Assembly: GCA_022511065.1 (NCBI GenBank)
Contig: JAFLSG010000006.1
Location: 1 to 64,000 of the forward strand
Origin: Prevotella sp.
GTDB lineage: Bacteria; Bacteroidota; Bacteroidia; Bacteroidales; Bacteroidaceae
Direction of reading: 5' to 3'
Length of the DNA stretch: 64,000 nucleotides
Each line of letters begins with the position of its first letter. Position 1 is the stretch's first letter. A program made the position numbers and the translations under genes. This document shows, in pieces, positions 32,207-41,286 of this stretch. The notes under the pieces are model-generated. The model was not told where the DNA came from. It made no database searches and saw only the letters and a list, made by a program, of their open reading frames with translations.

Positions 32207-34036
32207 ATGAAAAAGATATATTTCATGGCAATCGCGGCGCTCTTCGCATTTTCTTCTTGCGAGGACTTCCTCGATTCCACAAACTATACGCAGTCGTCAA
32301 GCGACAACTATCCGGCTTCAGCTGCCGACCTGAACAAGGAGCTGGCCGCCCTCTACGGTGTGATGAACCAGTTTGCCAACGACCCGTTGCAGACCCCGTG
32401 GCTTGTGCCCAACTTCATGTCTGACGACTTGAACGGCGGTGGCGGTACAGGTGACGTGGAGGCACACGCCGTGAGCCATCTGATGACTAACAAGGAAAGT
32501 CTTTACGATGTGGCTTGGCACTGCACATACGTAGGTATTTCTCGTGCCAACGCTATTATCAACAGCGTGGATGCCTTCGATTGGACTGGTCAGGAGACAA
32601 CCCGCAACCAGTTGCTCGGTGAGGCTTACTTCATGCGCGGCCTGTTCTATCTCTGGGGCGTGCAGTTCTGGGGTGACATTCCCGCCTATTGGGCAGCAGC
32701 CGCTCCCGATCCCTGCCCACAGGAGAGCGCAGAGGATGTTATCATGCCGCATATCCTTGCTGACTTCGTGACTGCATCCAACCTGATGACCCACGGTGCT
32801 ACCCAGCAGGGTGACGGTCATGCAACGAAGGGTGCTGCCGAAGGCTATCTGGCTCGTGCCTATATGTTCTATCAGGGCTTCTACAAGAAGGCCGGTGAGC
32901 TTGCCAACGCTTCTTTGGCAGATGTAGAACTGCCCGAGCAGGAAGGCGTAAACGGCAATCTTTCTAAGTCGCAGGTGGTTTCCTATTTGGAGGATGCTAT
33001 CAACAATGGTGGCTATCGCCTTGTAGATGACTTCCGTCGCCTCTGGCAGTACACCAACGAGCTGACCGCTCCCGACTATCCTTACGTAGCAGACTTGGCT
33101 GCCGAGGGCAAATACTGGGCAGGCAACGGCAACGAGGAGCAGATGTTCCAGGTACAGTTTGGTAACATGGCTTCTTGGAATGGTACGATTGGTATGGGCT
33201 TCACGAACATGACTTCTCTCTACTGCGGTCTCCGTTGCGATGACGACGGTGCAGGTCATGTCAATGGTGGTGCTGAGACTTTGCCTTTCGGACAGGGCTG
33301 GGGACAGGGTACTGTCAATGCCAACCTGTGGGATGACTGGTCTGACGCTGACCCGCGTAAGAAGGCTACTATCCTTGATGCACAGAGCGAGCTTGCAGGT
33401 TTCGTATTCACAACGAGCTGCTCCGAGGATGCCGGCTACTACAACAAGAAGATTATGCCTGTTACTTGCTCTCAATCTACTTTCAGCGATATGAGCGTGA
33501 ACTACACATGGTGGGGCGTTTGGCGTGCAAACAACACTTCTGCTGTCAATAACAACGGTAACTCCTTCCAGGGTGACCACTATGCCGACATCATTCTGCT
33601 CCGTCTTGCCGACGTGATGCTGATGCACTCCGAGCTGACGGGTAATGCCGACAATATGAACAAGGTACGCGCACGTGCCGGTCTGGAGCCGACCACCTAC
33701 TCTTGGCAGAACATCAAGAACGAGCGCCGCTTTGAGCTTGCAGGTGAGGGTATTCGCTTCAACGATCTGCGCCGCTGGTCTGGTAAGGATGCCGGTGCAA
33801 GCTGTGAGGCTGCCGTGGCATTGGAGCGTCAGAACGGTTCGCGCGTGAACTACACCGGCCGTTGGAGCGCCATCAAGCACTCCTCAAGCTGGGCACAGCG
33901 CTATGCCGACACCAACGGCTTCCTGCCCATCCCGCCCGCACAGATTAACCTGATTGCCGACGAGGCCGTGCTGAAGCAGAACAAGGGTTGGTACGACGGC
34001 ACGGATTGGAATATGTCCGGTACTCCGATTTATTAA
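32207..34036 (+). CDS. SusD/RagB-family nutrient-binding lipoprotein
   Basis: A 609-residue surface lipoprotein that caps the SusC barrel. The signal peptide ends in F-S-S-C (Cys18), followed by EDFLDS, the typical SusD start. TPR-like helices (e.g. NQLLGEAYFMRGLFYLWGVQ region, core GEAYFMRGLFY) and the C-terminal RGG-free KNERRFELAGEGIRFNDLRRW signature (core ERRFELAGEG, FNDLRRW) are present. It is co-transcribed with susC and the next lipoprotein. The ligand is unknown. Confidence 0.94.
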   Translation: MKKIYFMAIAALFAFSSCEDFLDSTNYTQSSSDNYPASAADLNKELAALYGVMNQFANDPLQTPWLVPNFMSDDLNGGGGTGDVEAHAVSHLMTNKESLYDVAWHCTYVGISRANAIINSVDAFDWTGQETTRNQLLGEAYFMRGLFYLWGVQFWGDIPAYWAAAAPDPCPQESAEDVIMPHILADFVTASNLMTHGATQQGDGHATKGAAEGYLARAYMFYQGFYKKAGELANASLADVELPEQEGVNGNLSKSQVVSYLEDAINNGGYRLVDDFRRLWQYTNELTAPDYPYVADLAAEGKYWAGNGNEEQMFQVQFGNMASWNGTIGMGFTNMTSLYCGLRCDDDGAGHVNGGAETLPFGQGWGQGTVNANLWDDWSDADPRKKATILDAQSELAGFVFTTSCSEDAGYYNKKIMPVTCSQSTFSDMSVNYTWWGVWRANNTSAVNNNGNSFQGDHYADIILLRLADVMLMHSELTGNADNMNKVRARAGLEPTTYSWQNIKNERRFELAGEGIRFNDLRRWSGKDAGASCEAAVALERQNGSRVNYTGRWSAIKHSSSWAQRYADTNGFLPIPPAQINLIADEAVLKQNKGWYDGTDWNMSGTPIY

Positions 34037-34063
34037 TTCTCACAACTTTAAAGAAAAAGCAAT

Positions 34064-35578
34064 ATGAAAAAATCAATATTATTGTTCGCAGTGGCACTGG
34101 GGATTCTCACGTCGTGCGACCCCATCAAGGAGGAGAAGGACTTCAACGTGACCAATATTGCCGCTTCCGAACTGCTGAACGGTGCTGAGTTCGCACAGTA
34201 TGCAGACGAGGCATGCACCACGCCGGCGGCTGATGGTAACTACATCAAGTTCAACATCCCGAGCGTGTCGAGTATCACGGCCTACACCTTGCAGGCTGAC
34301 GGCTCAGAGTTCGTTATCTCCCGTGGTAAGGCCGGTGGCGTGATGGGGCTGTTCCCGCGCCGTGGTTCTGATCCCAATCAGACAGTTTATTTCCGTTATA
34401 CCAACCAAGACGGTCAGGACATTGTTGCCTCCAAGGATTTCAATGTGTTTGTTTCCGGCGAGTTGGATCCGGCAGTAAGATTCCTTGCTTCCAACGATTA
34501 TGGTGAGAAGACCTGGAAATGGGACCCGTCCATCACGGGTGCCGTATGGGGTAACATGGGTTACTGCGGTGGCGCAGGTGCTGATGTTGGTCTTGCTGGT
34601 AACGGTCAGTGGTGGGGTGTAACCTCTACCGAGGAGTTCAATGGTCAGTTACAACACACCGAAGACGGCACTAACCATGGTGACGGTGACCTCAATGCTT
34701 ACATGGTATTCTCTGAAGATGGGCTAATCAAATGTTTCGATGCTGATGGAAATGTAATTCGCGAAGGAACATTCGCAGTTAGCAATTACAATCCCAATGA
34801 CCCCACTGCATGGAAAGTAGGCGATTTGGTAACATCTGCTGGTGCAATTCTTTGGCCTTACCAGATTAACTGGTGGGACACAGGGCACGACCAAAACCCA
34901 TTCCCGACAACTTTTGAGATTGTCTATTTAACGGCAGACAAGATGACGCTCGTATATCCCGATGGTGGTGACTTCGGCGCGCTTGGCGGCTGGGGCGAGG
35001 CTTCGTTCTGGCATTTCTACAGCGACACCGACCTCTCCGGTATGGCTGCCGGCTATGATGAAGGCAAGAGCTGGACTTGGGACACTTCCGTTACGGGTGC
35101 TGTATGGGGTAACATGGGCTACTGCGGTGGCAATGGTGCTGCTGTTGGTACTTCTGGTGAAGGCCAGTGGTGGGGTGTTACCTCCACTGACGAATTCAAC
35201 GGTCAGTTACAACACACCGAGGATGGTGTGAACCACGGCGATGGTGACCTGGATGCATTCATGGTTCTCGGCACTGACGGCACTATCAAGCGCTGCGCTG
35301 CCGACGGTTCTGTCATCAACAGCGGTACTTACGAGTTCGTTCCTGTAAAGGGTAACGACTGGAAGGTTGCCAACCTGAACACGACTGCCGGTACCATTTT
35401 GTGGCCTTACCAGATTAACTGGTGGGACACAGGGCACGACCAAAACCCATTCCCAACAACTTTTGAGGTTGTCTATCTGACAGGTGACAAGATGACGCTC
35501 GTATATCCTGATGGTGGCGACTTCGGTGGTCTTGGTGGCTGGGGCGAGGCTTCGTTCTGGCACTTCAAGGCGAAGTAA
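34064..35578 (+). CDS. Surface glycan-binding-like lipoprotein with a duplicated domain
   Basis: A 504-residue lipoprotein in the SusE/F position. The signal peptide ends in L-T-S-C (Cys18). Residues 30-131 look like an immunoglobulin-like spacer. Two copies of a 170-residue aromatic- and glycine-rich domain follow (149-318 and 335-501), each with W-x-W-D, GAVWGNMGYCGG, GQWWGVTST, QLQHTEDG and GDFGxLGGWGEASFWHF. The copies share stretches of identical DNA, 53 bases in one run (34853-34905 and 35402-35454). Many exposed Trp residues suggest carbohydrate binding; that is inference. The domain family is not one I recognise by name. It closes the susCD transcript. Confidence 0.75.
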   Translation: MKKSILLFAVALGILTSCDPIKEEKDFNVTNIAASELLNGAEFAQYADEACTTPAADGNYIKFNIPSVSSITAYTLQADGSEFVISRGKAGGVMGLFPRRGSDPNQTVYFRYTNQDGQDIVASKDFNVFVSGELDPAVRFLASNDYGEKTWKWDPSITGAVWGNMGYCGGAGADVGLAGNGQWWGVTSTEEFNGQLQHTEDGTNHGDGDLNAYMVFSEDGLIKCFDADGNVIREGTFAVSNYNPNDPTAWKVGDLVTSAGAILWPYQINWWDTGHDQNPFPTTFEIVYLTADKMTLVYPDGGDFGALGGWGEASFWHFYSDTDLSGMAAGYDEGKSWTWDTSVTGAVWGNMGYCGGNGAAVGTSGEGQWWGVTSTDEFNGQLQHTEDGVNHGDGDLDAFMVLGTDGTIKRCAADGSVINSGTYEFVPVKGNDWKVANLNTTAGTILWPYQINWWDTGHDQNPFPTTFEVVYLTGDKMTLVYPDGGDFGGLGGWGEASFWHFKAK

Positions 35579-35603
35579 GATTATAGTTTAATTATTTCAT
35601 CAT

Positions 35604-35723
35604 TTGTGCGGATAGTTGGAACAAGTTGTTCGGACTATCCGCACACTTTGTTCCGATGCTTTGCACAAGTTGTGCAGATGGTCTGCACACTTTGTGCAAA
35701 TATCCCGCACAACTCGTGGGAAT
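35604..35723. repeat. 22-bp tandem array, TTGTGC...GCACAA family, copy 1
   Basis: Five units of exactly 22 bp (35604, 35626, 35648, 35670, 35692) and a decayed sixth. Each is an imperfect palindrome of the form TTGTGCGGAT-AGTC-GCACAA. It lies between the surface lipoprotein and the promoter of the next operon. A second copy is at 53393-53513. Confidence 0.85.
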
Positions 35724-35738
35724 ATTTTCAATAAATTA

Positions 35739-35769
35739 TTGCGCAGTTTAGAAACTTTGCGTACCTTTG
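35739..35769 (+). promoter_or_regulatory. Promoter of the first CxxCH operon
   Basis: TTG (35739-35741), 20 bases, TACCTTTG (35762-35769), then CAACG. The predicted transcript start coincides with the ATG at 35775, so translation is either leaderless or begins at 35790. Confidence 0.7.
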
Positions 35770-35789
35770 CAACGATGAGCCATAAAGGA

Positions 35790-37475
35790 ATGGCAAGAAA
35801 CATAACGGTGGGGCTGTCGGTGCTGATGGGCATCGGCGTGTTCTTGTTTTGGAACACGGCTTATCCCCATGCCCTCTCTTACCAAGAGCAGTATCAGCTG
35901 TTCCTGTGGACGGGTGACTATCTGCGGGAGCGGGGAGGCGTGCCGGGGGGCGTGGCGGACTGGCTCGGGGAATTCATCGTGCAGTTCTATCGTATCGAAT
36001 GGTTAGGAGCTTTGCTGTTGGCACTGTTATTCGTGGCGTTGCAGCAAGTGGTGAGGATGGTCACGGGGTTCGGACTGCCGAGTTTCGTGCCATCGGTACT
36101 ACTTTTTTGGCTGTTGGGCGACCCGAGCGTGCTGTTAGGTTATGTGATGGCACTCATCATTGCAATCAGTTCTGCCGGAATCATGGGATATATCGGACGG
36201 AAAGCAGAGCGGACGAGAATTGCAAAGATTATCGGAAAGTGGGGGGATATTCTTATCGTGCCGATAATCTATTGGGTAGTCGGGCCTTTGGCGTGGGTGT
36301 ATGTGCTGCTGCGGATAGTGGGATATGCCCAGAAGGAAGGATGGAGAAACGGATGGAAACTTGGATGGATTGCCGTTTATCTCGCTGTGCTCCAAGTGGT
36401 TGCTTATCATTTCCTATTAACGCAATGGCAGGCGGAGGCAGTCATGCTGCCGATGCAATACTACCGAATTCCGCTGATGATGAACGGACTGATGTGGGGC
36501 ATTCCCCTCGTCATCATTATCTTGGCGGGGCTTTCCACTTTCAAAAAGGACTTTTGGCAGACTTCCAGAACACGACGGACAAGCATCGTTGCGCCTGTCA
36601 TCCAAGCAATAGAAATCTTAGGATTAGCCGCACTCACATGGGCAGCCATCAGCAAAGGATATGACAAGGACATGTACGAGCTGATTCGGCAAGACTATTT
36701 GGTGCGGAACGAGCGATGGGACGAGATTGTGAAGCGGGCGCAGGAATATCAGGTAAAGACCCCGTTCTGGTCGAACTGCGTAAATCTTGCCTTGGCGCAG
36801 AAGCGGCAGTTGGCAGACCGAATGTTCGACTTCTACCAAAGCGGAGAAGATGCATTGTTGATGCCCCGCGTGAGAGACCTCACTTCCATGCTGCCTACGG
36901 CAGAGGCTTTTTGGCGATTGGGTATGGTGAACTCCGCGCAACGATATATGTTCGACACCCAAGAATCCATCCTGAACGGTCGGAAAAGCGGGCGCTGCAC
37001 CCAACGCATTGCGGAGTGCATGCTCGTGAACGGACATTACCGCACGGCAACCAAGCAGCTCAATCTGCTGAAAAAGACACTCTTTTATCGCGAATGGGCA
37101 CAGGAAGCAGAGGCACTCCTCGGACAGGAGGAAAAGATAAACGCCCATCCCGTCTATGGCAAGTTGCGCAGACTGAGATACAAAGAGGACTTCTTATATA
37201 GTTATGAGGAGATGGACAAGATGCTTGGGCTACTCTTCATGAACAATCCCGAGAACAAGATGGCACTCGATTACTTCATGGGAGAGATGCTGCTGAAGGG
37301 GAACTTGCAGGGATTCCAACAGTACATGGGTGCGGTACAGCAATACGGAGGCTACCGAATGATGCCCATCGGTTATCAGGATGCGATGCGGTGCATTCAG
37401 ATGCAGGGCAACGTGCCCGGCTCACCATACGCCAACTACGCCAAGCGGATGATGGCAGGAAGGAGGGACTCATGA
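35790..37475 (+). CDS. Multi-pass membrane protein with soluble helical tail (DUF6057-like), copy 1
   Basis: A 561-residue inner-membrane protein of unknown function. About nine hydrophobic segments fill residues 5-290 (first: VGLSVLMGIGVFLFW), followed by a 270-residue soluble, helix-rich tail with TPR-like stretches (ERWDEIVKRAQEYQ; GRCTQRIAECMLVNGHYRTA core AECMLVNG). The N-terminal YPHALSYQEQYQLFLWTGDY (core SYQEQYQLFLW) is shared with the genes at 39595 and 44199 and marks the family, which resembles DUF6057. The longer frame to 35616 runs through the repeat array and promoter and is rejected. It ends with ATGA into a CxxCH lipoprotein gene. Probably works with that protein. Confidence 0.72.
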   Translation: MARNITVGLSVLMGIGVFLFWNTAYPHALSYQEQYQLFLWTGDYLRERGGVPGGVADWLGEFIVQFYRIEWLGALLLALLFVALQQVVRMVTGFGLPSFVPSVLLFWLLGDPSVLLGYVMALIIAISSAGIMGYIGRKAERTRIAKIIGKWGDILIVPIIYWVVGPLAWVYVLLRIVGYAQKEGWRNGWKLGWIAVYLAVLQVVAYHFLLTQWQAEAVMLPMQYYRIPLMMNGLMWGIPLVIIILAGLSTFKKDFWQTSRTRRTSIVAPVIQAIEILGLAALTWAAISKGYDKDMYELIRQDYLVRNERWDEIVKRAQEYQVKTPFWSNCVNLALAQKRQLADRMFDFYQSGEDALLMPRVRDLTSMLPTAEAFWRLGMVNSAQRYMFDTQESILNGRKSGRCTQRIAECMLVNGHYRTATKQLNLLKKTLFYREWAQEAEALLGQEEKINAHPVYGKLRRLRYKEDFLYSYEEMDKMLGLLFMNNPENKMALDYFMGEMLLKGNLQGFQQYMGAVQQYGGYRMMPIGYQDAMRCIQMQGNVPGSPYANYAKRMMAGRRDS

Positions 37476-38935
37476 GGAATCTGATACGGATATTGGCAGT
37501 CATCACGCTACTGGCAGCATGCTCGTCAAAGCCAGAGAACGTGACTATGACGGACGAGTTGCCCGCGATTTACCCTGACTATATAGGCGTGACCATTCCC
37601 GCAGGCATCGCCCCGTTAGACTTTAACATGATGGATGAGGCGGTAGATTGCATCGACGTTACCGTGAGAGGTTCGGAAGGAGGAGAGTTGCACTGCAACG
37701 GCGCATGGGCAAAGTTTGGTATTGACGACTGGCATGCGCTGACGGAGCAGAACAAAGGAGGCAAACTGACACTTACCGTCTGCGCAAGGAAAGACGGAAA
37801 GTGGACACAATACAAGGACTTTGAGATTTACGTGAGCCGTGAAAGGCTTGACGACTGGGGACTGACCTACCGGCGCATCAAGCCCGGCTACGAGGTAGGT
37901 GGCGACATCGGCATCTATCAGCGTGACCTCCACACATTCGAGGAATACCCGATACTAACGGAAACGGCCGTACCCGGGCGCTGCATGAATTGCCACACCG
38001 CCAACCGCACCAATCCCGCGCTATTTACGACCCAGATACGAGGTGAGGGCGGTGGTACGCTCATCCAAAGAGACGGGAAGCAGACATGGCTTAATACCAA
38101 GACCGACGCAACGAAGGCAGCAGGCTCATACGCCTATTGGCATCCGTCTGGCGACTACTGCGCCTACGCCACCAACTCGGTGCATCAAGCATTCTTCGTG
38201 GGAACGGGGCAGCGGATAGAGGTGTATCACCGATTTAGTGATATCATGGTACTCGACACCCGCACCAACGAGTTGTTGCTCACTCCGCTGCTGCAAACGG
38301 AGGACTTGGAGATATTCCCTGCCTTCTCCGCCGATGGAAACACCCTCTATTACAGCACATCGAAGCCCTGCCGCGTGCCGGCGGAATATGAAAAGGTAAA
38401 ATGCAGCCTATGCGCTATCTCTTTTGATGCAAAGACGGGCAAGTTTGGGGAGCGGGCAGACACGCTGCTCAACGGCGAGGAAGCAGACAAGAGTTTTACC
38501 CTGGCACGTCCCTCGTATGACGGGCGGTGGCTGATGTACTGCCAATCAAGCCGCAGCAACTTCCCCGTAGCGCAGACCGATGCCGACTTGTGCCTGATGA
38601 ATCTTGAAACGGGAGAGACGCGCGTATTGGATGAAGTGAACAGTCCGCAGACCGAGAGCTATCATAACTGGAGCGAGAACAGCCGATGGTTCGTCTTCGG
38701 CTCCAAGCGGGAGGACGGCATGTATATGCGGCTTTACCTTGCAGCCATCGATGCACAGGGGAACATATCAAAGCCTTTCCTACTGCCGCAGCGTAATCCC
38801 CGGAAGTTCTATCAGGAAATGATGGACTCCTATAACTGTCCCGACTTCACCAAGGAAAAGGTGGAGTTTGATGCCCACGAAGCATATAGGCAGGTATTCG
38901 AGGACAAGCGGGTGCAGGTGCGGGTCAGGCAATGA
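37472..38935 (+). CDS. CxxCH lipoprotein with beta-propeller-like domain, copy 1
   Basis: A 487-residue lipoprotein (lipobox A-A-C, Cys17). The N-terminal half has a conserved IYPDYIGVTIPAGIAPLDF segment (core YPDYIGVTIP) and beta strands. A single heme c-type motif CMNCH lies at 171-175, followed by Asn/Thr-rich sequence. The C-terminal half has TolB/PD40-like blades (YWHPSGDYCAYATN, FSADGNTLYYS, PSYDGRWLMYCQSS, WSENSRWFVFGSKRED). A covalently bound heme is likely if the cell has cytochrome c maturation. It is coupled (ATGA) to the membrane protein before it. Related genes at 41283 and 42754 keep the motif. Function unknown. Confidence 0.75.
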   Translation: MRNLIRILAVITLLAACSSKPENVTMTDELPAIYPDYIGVTIPAGIAPLDFNMMDEAVDCIDVTVRGSEGGELHCNGAWAKFGIDDWHALTEQNKGGKLTLTVCARKDGKWTQYKDFEIYVSRERLDDWGLTYRRIKPGYEVGGDIGIYQRDLHTFEEYPILTETAVPGRCMNCHTANRTNPALFTTQIRGEGGGTLIQRDGKQTWLNTKTDATKAAGSYAYWHPSGDYCAYATNSVHQAFFVGTGQRIEVYHRFSDIMVLDTRTNELLLTPLLQTEDLEIFPAFSADGNTLYYSTSKPCRVPAEYEKVKCSLCAISFDAKTGKFGERADTLLNGEEADKSFTLARPSYDGRWLMYCQSSRSNFPVAQTDADLCLMNLETGETRVLDEVNSPQTESYHNWSENSRWFVFGSKREDGMYMRLYLAAIDAQGNISKPFLLPQRNPRKFYQEMMDSYNCPDFTKEKVEFDAHEAYRQVFEDKRVQVRVRQ

Positions 38936-38948
38936 CACATAACAAGAG

Positions 38949-39614
38949 ATGAAGAAAAGAATGAAGAATATGAAGAAAATGCTATTATGCCTGATGGCTG
39001 CCGCAACGGTTATCTGCGGCTGCCGCAACTCGGGCGAGTGCCGCATCAGCGGTACGGTGAACGGAGAGCAGTATGAAGGGAAGCGCATCTTCCTCGTACC
39101 GCTCTATGGCCCTGCCACGGCAGAGACCGTAGATTCCGTGGAAATCAAGAACGGCAAGTTTGCCTTCACGCCCGACTCGATGCAGATGTATAAGATTCTG
39201 CTCGACTATCATTTCCGTTTCGGGCTGCAACCGCTGCTCGTGGTTGGTGAGCCAGGTGACATCACGGTGACGATAGACTCCGTAAGCCATGCCTATGGCA
39301 CACCGCAGAATGATTCCCTTGAGCAATGGAAGACCCACAAGGAAATGCACGACAAGCAGCTTCTGATGATGCGCAAAAACATCGAGAACTTGAAAATGGC
39401 TGGCCGCATGGAGGAAGCAGATAGTCTGAAGCAGTACGCCGACAGTTTCCACCTCGTGCATAAGAACTACACGCGCCGTATGGCAGAGGACCTGAAAGAA
39501 GGTCCGCTGCATGAATTCCTCAAGAGCCTCTATCCGCTGACCTACCAGCGCAAATACCCCGACGGTCGTACCGTGACAATGAATGCTGACACGAATGAAG
39601 AGATTCCTGAGTAA
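38949..39614 (+). CDS. DUF4369-like lipoprotein without a thioredoxin domain
   Basis: A 221-residue lipoprotein (the signal segment ends in I-C-G-C, Cys25). The N-terminal beta domain (CRISGTVNGEQYEGKRIFLVPL region, core ISGTVNGEQYEGK) resembles DUF4369, usually found ahead of a TlpA-type thioredoxin domain. Here a charged helical region (about 130-190) follows and the protein ends without any C-x-x-C. ATG codons at 38949, 38961 and 38970 are all possible. It lies between two membrane/CxxCH pairs and overlaps the next gene by 20 bases. A link with disulfide or heme handling is suggested by the family and neighbours only. Confidence 0.68.
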   Translation: MKKRMKNMKKMLLCLMAAATVICGCRNSGECRISGTVNGEQYEGKRIFLVPLYGPATAETVDSVEIKNGKFAFTPDSMQMYKILLDYHFRFGLQPLLVVGEPGDITVTIDSVSHAYGTPQNDSLEQWKTHKEMHDKQLLMMRKNIENLKMAGRMEEADSLKQYADSFHLVHKNYTRRMAEDLKEGPLHEFLKSLYPLTYQRKYPDGRTVTMNADTNEEIPE

Positions 39615-41286
39615 GCACGCAGACCTTCTGCTGACTTTAGTGTTCGGCTTGGCGGTGTTCCTGTTCTGGAAACTCCGCTATCCGTTTGCGCTGACCTATC
39701 AGGAGCAGTTTCAGTTCTTCCTGTTCGATGGGGATTACTTTGCAGAGCGGATGGCAGAGCCAGGAGGACTTGCACGCTATGTGGCTGAGTTCCTTGTGCA
39801 GTTCTATAATGGCGTGACCATCGGTGCGGCAATTCTTGCCGTGCTGTTCATGACCATTCAACTACTGACATGGCAACTGATGAAGAAATCCTGCGATGGC
39901 TCTTGGTACCCGCAGAGTTTTCTGCCACCTCTCATGCTGTGGTATGCGATGGGCGATGAGAACGTGATGCTGACATACACCGTGGCACTTATTATGGCAA
40001 TGGCAATGACATTAGTTCTCCAGCAATTCAAGGAAAGCGGGGTGAACAAGTGGATATGGTGGGGAAGCCTTATCATCGCGATTCCCCTACTCTACTGGTT
40101 ACTTGGCCCGATGGTGCTGTTTGTGGCAATAGCTGTGATGCCCGTGTCCGTTCTCTATGCCGCAGCGTGTATCTTCTTGAGCGCACGGATGCTACCCTTC
40201 CCACTCCAAAGGCTATTGCTCGGCATTGACTATTACCGTTTCCCCGAAACGCTGCCATACATATTGATGGCGATACCCGTTGTCATCTTCTTGTTGGCAT
40301 ATTGCACCCGCTTTCTGCCGAAAGCAAAGAGTTGGATGGTTGGGGCTGCAGCAGTGGTTGTGGCAGTTATCGGACTGATGTGTGGGTTTGGCTTCGAGGA
40401 AAAGAAATACGAACTGATAGAATACGACTATTTGGTGCGCATCAAGGACTGGAACGGTATCATCGCCAAAGCAGACAAGCAGACACCTGACCTGCCGATG
40501 AGCGTATGCGCCACCAATCTGGCATTGGCAATGACCAACCAATTGGGAGAGCGGGCTTTCGACTTCTATCAGCGGTCGAGCGAGGGACTATTGCCACCCT
40601 TTGAGCGCAACTTTGCCACAACGATGCTGACTGGCGAGGCTTATTTCCACTTAGGACTGGTAAACACGGCGCAACGCTTTGCCTTTGAAGCGATGGAGGC
40701 CATACCGAACTACAACAAGAGTGCCCGTGCGGTGAAACGGCTGGCAGAGACAAACCTGATAAACGGACAATATGAGGTGGCAAGGAAATACCTGCGGATG
40801 TTGGAAAAGACAATCTTCTACCGCCCGTGGGCAAAGCGCACCATGACGCTATTAGGGGATGAGCAGAAAATTGACACGCATCCGCTCTATGGTACTTTGC
40901 GGAAATATCGTCTGCAAGAGGATTTTCTATTTAGCGACCAGGAGTTGGATAAGATATGCGGGCAACTATTCCTACACAACCAACAGAACCAGATGGCGGC
41001 GCAATATCTGCTGATGGCTCCCTTGCTCGACCGGGACATTCCCCGTTTTATGCAGTATGTGCAGGTGGTGCAGAACCGCATACAATACAATCCCCGCAGT
41101 TGTCAGGAGGCGATAGCCTTTGCATTTATGCAACAGCGCCAGCAACCGCCACGAGGCGTGGTCAATCAGATGATACTGCAACAGATGAATGACTTCGCAC
41201 GCATCTATTCGGCGGGCGGGAAGAATGCGCCGGAATTGGAAAGATTCAGAAACACGGTATGGTATTACTTAACGGTAGGAAAATGA
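39595..41286 (+). CDS. Multi-pass membrane protein with soluble helical tail (DUF6057-like), copy 2
   Basis: A 563-residue paralogue of the gene at 35790. Same layout: membrane segments over residues 10-290 (first: LLLTLVFGLAVFLFW), then a helical tail with FDFYQRSSEGLLPPFERN and NTAQRFAFEAM, matching copy 1 (FDFYQSGEDALLMP; NSAQRYMFDTQ). The family motif reads LTYQEQFQFFLFDGDYF. ATG codons at 39583 and 39595 both lie inside the end of the DUF4369-like gene; the second begins a normal positively charged start (MKRFLSKH). The stop overlaps the next CxxCH gene start (ATGA). Confidence 0.72.
   Translation: MKRFLSKHADLLLTLVFGLAVFLFWKLRYPFALTYQEQFQFFLFDGDYFAERMAEPGGLARYVAEFLVQFYNGVTIGAAILAVLFMTIQLLTWQLMKKSCDGSWYPQSFLPPLMLWYAMGDENVMLTYTVALIMAMAMTLVLQQFKESGVNKWIWWGSLIIAIPLLYWLLGPMVLFVAIAVMPVSVLYAAACIFLSARMLPFPLQRLLLGIDYYRFPETLPYILMAIPVVIFLLAYCTRFLPKAKSWMVGAAAVVVAVIGLMCGFGFEEKKYELIEYDYLVRIKDWNGIIAKADKQTPDLPMSVCATNLALAMTNQLGERAFDFYQRSSEGLLPPFERNFATTMLTGEAYFHLGLVNTAQRFAFEAMEAIPNYNKSARAVKRLAETNLINGQYEVARKYLRMLEKTIFYRPWAKRTMTLLGDEQKIDTHPLYGTLRKYRLQEDFLFSDQELDKICGQLFLHNQQNQMAAQYLLMAPLLDRDIPRFMQYVQVVQNRIQYNPRSCQEAIAFAFMQQRQQPPRGVVNQMILQQMNDFARIYSAGGKNAPELERFRNTVWYYLTVGK

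Noticed and set aside
32318-33880. 520-codon open frame opposite the SusD gene
   Set aside because: Antisense shadow of a gene with clear SusD motifs; no recognisable domain or signal.
35616-35789. N-terminal extension of the first DUF6057-like protein
   Set aside because: It would be read through the 22-bp array and across the promoter; the paralogues begin at the first membrane segment.
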